Source of the DNA: Clostridia bacterium
GTDB lineage: Bacteria > Bacillota > Sulfobacillia > SLMV01
DNA: 21,650 nt
Assembly: GCA_007136565.1 (NCBI GenBank)
Contig: SLGS01000118.1
Span: 1-21,650 of the forward strand
Reading direction: 5' to 3'
This document shows positions 1 through 5,961 of the stretch, one piece after another (the stretch's first letter is position 1; each line of letters starts with the position of its first letter). The notes under the pieces were generated by a model. The model saw nothing but the letters and a program-made list of their open reading frames with translations, was not told the origin of the DNA and did no database searches. Both the position numbers and the translations under genes were made by a program.

Positions 1-5
1 ATAGG

Positions 6-590
6 ATGCCGAACTGGGAATTCGCGGGAAAACAAAACACCACGGAAACCGCCGAGGCGGCACTAACACGAGCGCGCGACCTGGGAATCGAGCACGTCGT
101 GGTCGCCACCAATACGGGATATACGATGGATGCTGTACTGAAAGTTAAGAACGAGATGCTTCCCGACGCCAACCTGAATCTCGTGGCCGTAACCCATCAT
201 GTGGGTTTTCGAGGTCCCGGCGAAGACGAAATGCCCGCCTCCAAGCGCCGTGAGTATTCCGAGATGGGAGTTTCGGTCTTGACCACGACGCATCTCTTCG
301 CCAACATCGAGAGATCCATAACGGGTGAATGGGGAGGACTTTATCCCGGGGGACTCGTCTCCGCGACACTCCGCTCCTTCGGGCAGGGGACCAAGGTCTG
401 CTTCGAAATCGCGGTAATGGCCCTGGATGCCGGCATGATACCGCACGGTGAAGAGGTCATGGTCATAGGTGGCACCGGTGGGGGAGCCGATACGGCCATC
501 GTTATGCTTCCGGCCCACGCCAAGGACTTCTTCGATACCGAAGTACTCGAAGTCGTGTGTCGCCCGAGGGGGCGCAAACGCAAGCCCTGA
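6..590 (+). CDS. Stand-alone pyruvate kinase alpha/beta-domain protein
   Basis: A 194-residue protein resembling the C-terminal alpha/beta (allosteric) domain of pyruvate kinase, found as a separate gene in many anaerobic bacteria. The N-terminus (PNWEFAGKQNTTETAEAA) and the segment HVVVATNTGYT fit that family, in which a conserved T/S-rich loop follows the strand. A glycine-rich stretch (GGTGGGADTAIVMLPAHA, about residues 157-174) sits near the end. The catalytic TIM barrel is absent, so it should have no kinase activity; its role, perhaps small-ligand binding, is unknown. The ATG at position 6 matches where the family usually starts, but only five bases lie upstream, so the ribosome binding site cannot be seen and a slightly longer N-terminus is possible. 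It probably ends its own transcription unit, since a separate promoter follows. Confidence 0.75.
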   Translation: MPNWEFAGKQNTTETAEAALTRARDLGIEHVVVATNTGYTMDAVLKVKNEMLPDANLNLVAVTHHVGFRGPGEDEMPASKRREYSEMGVSVLTTTHLFANIERSITGEWGGLYPGGLVSATLRSFGQGTKVCFEIAVMALDAGMIPHGEEVMVIGGTGGGADTAIVMLPAHAKDFFDTEVLEVVCRPRGRKRKP

Positions 591-618
591 GAACCGGAGA
601 TGGTCCAGGTGGATTCCC

Positions 619-633
619 GAGCCAATGTGGCTC
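619..633 (+). terminator. Small hairpin after the first gene, possible weak terminator
   Basis: GAGCCA and TGGCTC form a perfect 6-bp stem with a three-base loop (ATG), 29 bases after the stop codon of the first gene and just upstream of the carD promoter. No T-run follows, so an intrinsic terminator function is only a guess. Confidence 0.3.
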
Positions 634-647
634 ATTGAGGCTCCTTG

Positions 648-656
648 TGGTATAAT
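648..656 (+). promoter_or_regulatory. Extended -10 promoter of carD
   Basis: The sequence TGGTATAAT is an exact match to the extended -10 element (TGnTATAAT). No good -35 box lies 16-18 bases upstream, as is usual for extended -10 promoters. Transcription would begin near 663, giving an untranslated leader of about 73 bases before the carD start. Confidence 0.6.
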
Positions 657-735
657 GTTGGCTGTGCATTTTGGGCGGAAGTCGAGTGATTCACGCTGAC
701 AGAAGACTACATGCCCAAGGGATGGAGGGCCCCAT

Positions 736-1263
736 TTGGAATTCAGGGTCGGAGACAGGGTAGTTTACCCGAGCCACGGATCCGGGACCATCAAGAGCAT
801 CGAAAAGCGCGAGGTCCTGGGCGAGGAAAGCGACTATCTAGAAGTCGGTCTGAAGGCAAGTGACATGAAGGTATATATACCGATCAGTGAGGCGGAAGCC
901 GTAGGCCTGCGCCGCGTCGTGGATGACGAAACCATACGCGAGTGTCTGGCGCTTCTAGCCGAGGATACGACGAAGATGTCCACCAACTGGAATCGCCGGT
1001 TCAGGGCGAACACGGAGAAGGTCAAGACCGGCGATATTTTTGAGGTCGCCGAGGTAGTCAGGAATCTCACCGTTCGCGATCAGGAACGCGGATTGGCCAC
1101 CTCCGAACGGAAGATGCTCGACGAGACTAGGGAAATCCTCTGTAGCGAAGTCGCACTCGCCCTCGACGTAGATCTCGAGCGGGCAGTCGAATTGATTAAC
1201 GAAGCCCTCGGCATTGAACCCCAGCCTGTACCCGAAGAGGAACTAGAGGCCGAGGAAGCCTGA
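736..1263 (+). CDS. carD: CarD/CdnL-family RNA polymerase-binding regulator
   Basis: A 175-residue protein of the CarD/CdnL/TRCF family, which binds the RNA polymerase beta subunit and stabilises open promoter complexes, often at rRNA and growth-related promoters. The N-terminal Tudor-like interaction domain is clear: FRVGDRVVYPSHGSGTI at residues 3-19, followed by the strand YLEVGL and KVYIPISEAEAVGLR near residues 46-59. The rest, about residues 65-165, is helical, as in the DNA-contacting C-terminal domain, and the protein ends in an acidic tail (EEELEAEEA). Length is typical of the family. The start is TTG at 736, chosen because GGAGG (725-729) lies six bases upstream and the family motif begins at once. 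It has its own extended -10 promoter and is followed by a hairpin, so it is probably monocistronic. Confidence 0.9.
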   Translation: MEFRVGDRVVYPSHGSGTIKSIEKREVLGEESDYLEVGLKASDMKVYIPISEAEAVGLRRVVDDETIRECLALLAEDTTKMSTNWNRRFRANTEKVKTGDIFEVAEVVRNLTVRDQERGLATSERKMLDETREILCSEVALALDVDLERAVELINEALGIEPQPVPEEELEAEEA

Positions 1264-1287
1264 AATTGCCCGGATATCCTTGGGTAG

Positions 1288-1316
1288 GAAGGCGGTGGGA
1301 TTATCCCGCCGCCTTC
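1288..1316 (+). terminator. Hairpin terminator after carD
   Basis: GAAGGCGG and CCGCCTTC form a perfect 8-bp stem that continues inward through GGG/CCC after a small bulge, with loop ATTAT. It begins 24 bases after the carD stop and is followed by GCTTTG, a very short T-run. It probably terminates carD transcription, at least partly. Confidence 0.6.
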
Positions 1317-1341
1317 GCTTTGTCGGCGGTGGGGGTGTGTC

Positions 1342-2451
1342 GTGAGTCGAGACAGTGACTTAGAATTCAGTCTCAAGGAACTATCCGGTGCGACGGGGGA
1401 TTTTGGTACCCTATTACCCCTCGCCGTTGGTTTCATAATGATTAACGGAATGAATCCCGGTAGCATCATGATCGCCTTCGGGCTATCAAATATCGCCACA
1501 GGCATTATCTATCGAGCTCCGATGCCACTACAGCCCATGAAGGCCATCGCGGCAATAGCCATCGCCCAACGTTGGAGCGCAGACCTGGTGACCGCGACGG
1601 CCCTATCAATGGGCATATTTTGGCTCCTGGTCAGCATGGTACCCAGGGTGGAACTCCTCATCAGAAAGACACCGACCTCCGTAGTCCGGGGAATCCAATT
1701 GGCCTTGGGTGCGAGCCTTGCCATCGCCGGAGCGAGCATGATACTCGATGGAATCACGTACCTCGGCATCGCCGCGATCGGGCTGATCATCTTGCTAAAT
1801 CGGGGAGGGCGCCGGGGTCCGAGCTCGATAGTGATCCTGGCGATCGGCATCGCAATCGCGCTGGTGCGGGGGGCACCCGTGGCTTCCCCGTGGACTTTCT
1901 CACCTCCCGCTTTCCTCCTGCCCAACGCTTCCCTGGCCTGGGAGGGTCTTCTTAGAGGGGGAATTGCCCAGATTCCACTAACCCTCACTAACGCCGTCAT
2001 CGCCTGCTGCGCCTTGATTAGCCACTACTTTCCCGAAAAGCACATACCCGAACGCAAGCTCATGATGAACATGGGGTACATGAATATCGGGGCGTCACTC
2101 ATCGGTGGATTTCCCATGTGCCACGGTGCCGGAGGACTGGCCAGTCAGTATTACTTCGGGGCGCGCACCGGTGGCGCCAACGTCATGGAGGGAACGCTCG
2201 AGGTTCTGATCGGTCTCTTCTTGGGAAGTGCCATGGTCGGAATATTCTCGGAGTTTCCCGAAGCCCTCCTCGGAGCCATGATGCTCATGGTGGGAATCGA
2301 ACTAGGAAAATTCTCGGGCGGTGTCGAAAAACACATGTGGCCGACAGTACTGGTGACCGTAGCATGTGCCCTATACTGGAATCTCGGCGTGGGATTCGCC
2401 GTCGGGATCGCGTTCCACCTCGCCTCGGGTATGATCAAGAGGACGATGTGA
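1342..2451 (+). CDS. MOT1-family molybdate/sulfate permease
   Basis: A 369-residue polytopic membrane protein with about ten hydrophobic segments. Two conserved patterns place it in the MOT1/putative sulfate-molybdate transporter family (related to SulP): APMPLQPMKAIAAIAIAQ at about residues 54-71, and FPMCHGAGGLASQYYFGART at about residues 256-275, together with FGTLLPLAVGFIMINGMNP near the N-terminus. Characterised members import molybdate at high affinity; some relatives may carry sulfate or tungstate. The start is GTG at 1342, behind a G-rich ribosome binding site (GGTGGGGG, 1328-1335). No cytosolic STAS domain is present, unlike typical SulP proteins. The selenocysteine tRNA begins 37 bases downstream on the same strand and may be co-transcribed. 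Confidence 0.85.
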   Translation: MSRDSDLEFSLKELSGATGDFGTLLPLAVGFIMINGMNPGSIMIAFGLSNIATGIIYRAPMPLQPMKAIAAIAIAQRWSADLVTATALSMGIFWLLVSMVPRVELLIRKTPTSVVRGIQLALGASLAIAGASMILDGITYLGIAAIGLIILLNRGGRRGPSSIVILAIGIAIALVRGAPVASPWTFSPPAFLLPNASLAWEGLLRGGIAQIPLTLTNAVIACCALISHYFPEKHIPERKLMMNMGYMNIGASLIGGFPMCHGAGGLASQYYFGARTGGANVMEGTLEVLIGLFLGSAMVGIFSEFPEALLGAMMLMVGIELGKFSGGVEKHMWPTVLVTVACALYWNLGVGFAVGIAFHLASGMIKRTM

Positions 2452-2488
2452 TGCTTTTCGAGGCGAAGGTTAGGACATCGGGTGAATT

Positions 2489-2588
2489 GGGAGTAGTTGG
2501 TAGGCTGGTGCCGCCCTCGGACTTCAAATCCGTTGACGGGCGGGGGAGACCCGTCCGTGGTGGGTTCGATTCCCTCCTGCTCCCGCCA
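2489..2588 (+). tRNA. selC: Selenocysteine tRNA, anticodon TCA
   Basis: A 100-base tRNA(Sec) with encoded CCA. The acceptor stem has eight pairs (GGGAGTAG, 2489-2496, with CTGCTCCC, 2577-2584), then discriminator G and CCA. The D arm is long, GGTAGGC/GCCGCC around a TGGT loop, with six pairs if A2502 is bulged. The anticodon loop is CTTCAAA (2522-2528) with anticodon TCA at 2524-2526. The variable arm is a nine-pair hairpin (ACGGGCGGG, loop GGAGA, CCCGTCCGT). The T loop TTCGATT (2565-2571) closes a five-pair stem containing one T-T mismatch (2561/2575). The 8+5 arrangement, long D stem, long variable arm and TCA anticodon are diagnostic of bacterial tRNA(Sec), which reads UGA with SelB. It implies SelA, SelB and SelD elsewhere in the genome. 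Confidence 0.95.
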
Positions 2589-2631
2589 CCAATAATCGGA
2601 ACACATCTTCCCATCGGGAGAGGGGATACAC

Positions 2632-2781
2632 ATGAAAAAAGAAGCGTTGCTCCTCGAGATCAAAGACCTATTCGAGTGGGTGAGTTCTCGCTATTCCGAC
2701 GAGAAGGACAACCTGACCGCCAAGGATAAAGAGGAACTGAGATTGAGGGTAAGATCGCTGCAGATGCACGTGGAGAAATAG
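2632..2781 (+). CDS. Small helical protein of unknown function, 49 residues
   Basis: A short open frame starting MKKEALLLEIKDLFEWVSSR and ending LQMHVEK. It has a strong ribosome binding site (GGGAGAGGGG, 2616-2625) six bases before its ATG. The composition is charged and almost free of helix breakers, suggesting one or two amphipathic helices separated by a polar turn (SDEKDNLTAKDKE). There are no cysteines, membrane segments or signal peptide. It lies 43 bases after the selenocysteine tRNA and is followed by a strong hairpin, so it may share the tRNA transcript or have its own unseen promoter. I do not recognise the family. The good start signal and protein-like composition make it likely to be a real gene. 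Confidence 0.65.
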   Translation: MKKEALLLEIKDLFEWVSSRYSDEKDNLTAKDKEELRLRVRSLQMHVEK

Positions 2782-2846
2782 TCCCCCGTTTTCGTCTGGA
2801 GCGGAACTGGCGACTGTATTTCCCCGACATCTCTATCGCACTAATC

Positions 2847-2876
2847 GAAGGGGTCGGCCAACGGGCCGACCCCTTC
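2847..2876. terminator. Strong bidirectional hairpin between convergent genes
   Basis: GAAGGGGTCGGCC (2847-2859) and its exact complement (2864-2876) form a perfect 13-bp stem with a four-base loop. It sits between the plus-strand small gene and the end of the minus-strand amidohydrolase gene. No long T-run follows on either strand, but its position and stability suit a terminator used from both sides. Confidence 0.65.
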
Positions 2877-2922
2877 AACGTCCCATCTATCATCTATTTC
2901 AACGCTGACCCAAAGACCAACG

Positions 2923-4242
2923 CTATTCTTTGCTCTTCTCGACAACATCTCGCCACATCTGCAGATATGCTTCCTTCGTGTAGACGGGCTCGAACTCTTC
3001 CTTGATGCTCTTGGCTTCGGCCGCATCATCCCATAGTAGATCGATGAGGGTCATCGCCATAGCCTTAGCCGGGACGATGTTCGCCATGTCCTCATCGACT
3101 ACCCGGTAATCGCGCGCGTGAGCGCTCCCGGCAACGCCACCCACCATCGGGTGAATCGCCGGCATGATGTGGCTTATGTCACCCATATCGGTAGAGCCAC
3201 CGATGAACTTACTAACCTGAACATTATCTTCACCGATGAGGGCCCGCGCATTGGCGTTGAAGGCTTCCATGAGTCCCAGATCGGTTCTGACTGGCAGATA
3301 ACCCGGAATCTCATCGATCACGACTTCCGCACCGATGGCCATGGCTCCACCGCGGAGGGCGCGATTGACTTTGGAGTTTGCATCCAGGATGGCATCTATA
3401 CTGCGTCCGCGAACGTAGGTCTCAATGGCGACGTCTGCGGGAACGATGTTTACCAGGTCACCGCCCCTAGTGATGATCGGGTGAATGCGGATGGAATCCT
3501 CATCTTTGAACGTTTCGCGCTGCGCGTGAATTCCCATCAGACCCAGCATGGCCGCGTTCAGAGCATTGATGCCCTTATCGGGAGCGCCACCAGCGTGCGC
3601 CTCCTGTCCCACGTATCGAACGGTCTTTCCGAGGAATCCGTTCGTCCCCTCGGCGATCTTCATGATACGCTCCGGGGCGTCACCTTCCAGGTGTATCATG
3701 GCTGCCATATCGACGTCGTCGAGCACACCCAAGCGTATGAGCTCCTGTTTACCGCCGAAGAATTCGATCTTGCCTTCATCGCGTATCTTGGATCTGTAAT
3801 CCAATTCGACGAACTCCTCGGCCGGCACCGCTATGAACGCCAGGTCTCCCGCCAGGTGCTCCATCAAATCCGTCTGACTCATTGCTACTGCCGTGCCCAG
3901 CATCACTGCCAGTTGGGAATGATGCCCACACGCATGGACCGCACCCGTGTCCGGGTCGGCGTCGGGGTGATCCTTGCAGGTAACGGCATCGAGTTCACCC
4001 AGTACGGCGATTCGGACGGCGCTATCCTTACCGCGAAGATCCGCACGGATCCCGGTTATGGCGATCTCGCTTTCATAGGTCATGCCCAACTCGTCGAAAA
4101 ACTCCTTGACCTTCCCGGCGGTTCGATGCTCCTTGTAGCCCAGCTCCGGGTGCGCCCAAATGTCCCTCGTGAACTCCAGGAGCTTCTCCGAGTACTCGTC
4201 AATGGCCTCGATGGCTTTCTGTTTTGCTGCCTCTTTGTCCAT
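2923..4242 (-). CDS. M20D-family amidohydrolase
   Basis: A 439-residue zinc-dependent amidohydrolase of peptidase family M20D, the group with AbgA/AbgB (p-aminobenzoyl-glutamate hydrolase) and aminoacylases. Visible motifs in order: WAHPELGYKEHRTA near the N-terminus; the metal ligands in HACGHHSQ; the catalytic and metal glutamates in AVPAEEF; a dimerisation-domain motif (GQEAHAGGAPDKG INALNA); and GGSTDMGD with GSAHARDY near the end. The final residue of the HACGH motif is His rather than the usual Asp, so one metal ligand may differ. It is cytosolic with no signal peptide. The ATG at 4242 is chosen because homologous sequence starts there (MDKEAAKQKAIEA); no good ribosome binding site precedes it, and a GTG at 4293 in the same frame is the alternative. 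It lies downstream of two membrane proteins that may import its substrate, an amide- or acyl-linked amino acid that cannot be named from sequence. Confidence 0.88.
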   Translation of the reverse strand: MDKEAAKQKAIEAIDEYSEKLLEFTRDIWAHPELGYKEHRTAGKVKEFFDELGMTYESEIAITGIRADLRGKDSAVRIAVLGELDAVTCKDHPDADPDTGAVHACGHHSQLAVMLGTAVAMSQTDLMEHLAGDLAFIAVPAEEFVELDYRSKIRDEGKIEFFGGKQELIRLGVLDDVDMAAMIHLEGDAPERIMKIAEGTNGFLGKTVRYVGQEAHAGGAPDKGINALNAAMLGLMGIHAQRETFKDEDSIRIHPIITRGGDLVNIVPADVAIETYVRGRSIDAILDANSKVNRALRGGAMAIGAEVVIDEIPGYLPVRTDLGLMEAFNANARALIGEDNVQVSKFIGGSTDMGDISHIMPAIHPMVGGVAGSAHARDYRVVDEDMANIVPAKAMAMTLIDLLWDDAAEAKSIKEEFEPVYTKEAYLQMWRDVVEKSKE

Positions 4243-4293
4243 GGTGGGGCTGATACCGTTTCCGGCACCAGCATTACCCCCTTTCGTAAGCAC

Positions 4294-4330
4294 GGCGCCG
4301 GCCCCCGGGGTTCCCCCTCGGACCGGCGCC
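4294..4330 (-). terminator. Hairpin between membrane-protein genes and amidohydrolase
   Basis: GGCGCCGG (4294-4301) pairs exactly with CCGGCGCC (4323-4330), and the inner part can also pair through GGGG/CCCC. Read on the minus strand, it follows the stop of the 150-residue membrane protein by 31 bases and precedes the amidohydrolase. There is no T-run. It could be a terminator, or an intercistronic stem lowering or stabilising downstream expression. Confidence 0.55.
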
Positions 4331-4361
4331 CAGGACCTTCTCTACTTGACTACACTATGCC

Positions 4362-4814
4362 TCAGATCTGTCCCGTTAGGCGCAGCATCACCTGCGCGAT
4401 GACGGCCGAACCGAGGAAGGTGCCGGTGAATACAACCAGGGCCACCACTATAATCCGCCAACCCAGCTCCATGAACTTGTCGAGGTCTTTACCTATCGAT
4501 ATTCCGGCAAAGGCCAAAACTGGCGTGGTAGTCGCGAGGAACGAGATGTTCCCCGTGTGCGAGAGAATCCAGGCCGAACCCGGAGTCCATGGCGTGGTGG
4601 CCAGGATACCGAGTATCGAAACGAAAACAATGGGTGGCAGATTAATCGGCAGAGCTTGGCTAAGCCACCACCCTATGAACACGAGGACCAAGAGAATCAA
4701 CATACCCATGGCGGCATCTATGGGATTAATCTGATCCATGCCCACCCAGTTGCCGACCAGGGTAATTAATCCAACTATTACGAATATCTGGATAGCATGC
4801 ATAGGTTTAATCAT
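4362..4814 (-). CDS. Five-helix inner-membrane protein, putative transporter subunit
   Basis: A 150-residue, very hydrophobic protein with five predicted membrane helices (roughly residues 5-25, 31-52, 59-75, 90-106 and 117-142). The segment TTTPVLAFAGISIGKDLDKF resembles the discontinuous helix region of bile-acid/KdgT-like or LysO-like carriers, but I cannot assign a family. It is too short to be a complete carrier. The ATG at 4814 has an excellent ribosome binding site (GGGAGGAG, six bases upstream). It follows the DUF3100-like membrane gene by 55 bases on the same strand, so the two probably form one complex and supply the M20D hydrolase downstream. That functional link is inferred from gene order only. 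Confidence 0.7.
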   Translation of the reverse strand: MIKPMHAIQIFVIVGLITLVGNWVGMDQINPIDAAMGMLILLVLVFIGWWLSQALPINLPPIVFVSILGILATTPWTPGSAWILSHTGNISFLATTTPVLAFAGISIGKDLDKFMELGWRIIVVALVVFTGTFLGSAVIAQVMLRLTGQI

Positions 4815-4869
4815 TGGGGTCTCCTCCCGATCAAATCACCTAAAACCAGCCGCGGACGGCAGAGTCTCA

Positions 4870-5670
4870 TCATTCCCGTCCGCCGGTGAGAACTCGAAGG
4901 TAGAAATTGGCCAGGGGGATACCGATGAATATCATCATGTAAAGTCCCGTGGCACTCGTAACGAGGTTGCTCGCCGCGGCGAAGGTGAGGACCAGGTCCG
5001 CCGACTCGGGCAGAGCGGCCGCGGCAGCACCGCCGGCGGCACTCATCATGCTGGCAGACCCTACACCACTAGCCATACCGATGGCCATGGGGTGGAAGAC
5101 GTTGAGGGAAGCCACGAAGCCGGACATAATTCCGTTGTATATGGCTCCGAACAGGGTTCCGCAGATGTAAACCCCCAATACCCCTCGCCCTTCCGGGCTA
5201 TCCAGACCGTAAACATCGCCGATGATGGCCAAAGCACCTTCCCGCGCGTTGGAGAAAGTGGCTCCGATGGCTTCTCTCTTGAATCCCAAGAGGACGGCCA
5301 CCGGCATGGCCAAGATCAGAGTACCGAGGTTTCCGAACTCCTGCATGAGAAGCGCGGGACCGGCACCGATTAGCTGGGGAATGTTGGGCCCGATAGTCGT
5401 TCCGAGCTTCGCAACAAGGATTAGTACAGAAAGAACGATGAGAGGCGATGCGTCACTCATATCTCGCTCGCTGGCGATCTTGATGAAGCGAGGACCCAAG
5501 AACATACCGATCACGAGAGCGTACAACATGGGTAGAAGTAGAGCGGTACCCGGACCGACCCGGAAAGAACGGACTCCGATAAGTTCGCCGATAATGGTCA
5601 ACACCAATACGATGCCGTAAAGTTTCCAGTTGTGGGTAAACTGCCTTTCGACGACTTCGTTTTCGGCCAT
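4870..5670 (-). CDS. DUF3100-like integral membrane protein
   Basis: A 266-residue polytopic membrane protein with about eight hydrophobic segments. The N-terminal pattern (WKLYGIVLVLTIIGELIG, then GPGTALLLPMLYALVIGMFLGP) and the central GFKREAIGATFSNAREGALAIIGD resemble, from memory, the DUF3100 family, typically found beside M20D amidohydrolases; a profile search would settle this. A glycine- and alanine-rich stretch (SGVGSASMMSAAGGAAAAAL) may line a substrate path. The start is ATG at 5670, with GGAGG seven bases upstream; a GTG two codons earlier is too close to that site. The gene leads a minus-strand set with the 150-residue membrane protein and the amidohydrolase, and is divergent from the lactate-racemase-like gene. 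Transport of an amidated amino acid is a plausible but unproven role. Confidence 0.75.
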   Translation of the reverse strand: MAENEVVERQFTHNWKLYGIVLVLTIIGELIGVRSFRVGPGTALLLPMLYALVIGMFLGPRFIKIASERDMSDASPLIVLSVLILVAKLGTTIGPNIPQLIGAGPALLMQEFGNLGTLILAMPVAVLLGFKREAIGATFSNAREGALAIIGDVYGLDSPEGRGVLGVYICGTLFGAIYNGIMSGFVASLNVFHPMAIGMASGVGSASMMSAAGGAAAAALPESADLVLTFAAASNLVTSATGLYMMIFIGIPLANFYLRVLTGGRE

Positions 5671-5961
5671 TACCACACCTCCGTATTTCGACCGTTACTG
5701 CATATTTGTCCATAATTAGCCGATAATGAGTGCCTGACCGATCTTCCTAACATTGAAGTGGCCTCATGCGATGAGAGAAGTCTCTAGATTCACTCGTAAT
5801 ATTCTATTACATTTATCGAAATCCTCTTTCATAAATGTCGGGTACTCAAATCATGTCTTCATAGTGAATGACGCTTCCGATACGGGCCGGGTTACGGTGA
5901 TCTCGTGCTGGTGTACAATTGATACCAATGATGGATTATGCGTATCGGGGAGGCTAATCCG
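5671..5961. promoter_or_regulatory. Divergent regulatory region with three inverted repeats
   Basis: This 291-base gap separates the minus-strand membrane/amidohydrolase genes from the plus-strand racemase and must hold both promoters. It is more AT-rich than its surroundings. Three small inverted repeats are visible: CTCAT-GCG-ATGAG (5763-5775), AGAGA-AG-TCTCT (5774-5785) and ACATTTAT with ATAAATGT around a 14-base spacer (5809-5816/5831-5838). The last has operator-like dimensions. GGGGAGG at 5947-5953 is the racemase ribosome binding site. I find no convincing -35/-10 pair. Confidence 0.5.

Noticed and set aside
63..635. A 190-codon minus-strand frame opposite the first gene
   Set aside because: The opposite strand matches the pyruvate-kinase alpha/beta domain family throughout; this frame has no recognisable feature.
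2449..2500. Possible selenocysteine read-through of TGA stops, suggested by the presence of selC (MOT1-type gene, carD and others)
   Set aside because: The reading frames after these TGA codons give no sequence continuing the protein family, and no selenocysteine insertion stem follows the stops.
3118..4734. A 538-codon open frame on the plus strand opposite the amidohydrolase and the short membrane protein
   Set aside because: It is a codon-bias shadow. The minus-strand genes carry recognisable M20D motifs, membrane helices and a ribosome binding site, while the opposite frame has a composition without any family motif and spans two genes and the hairpin between them.
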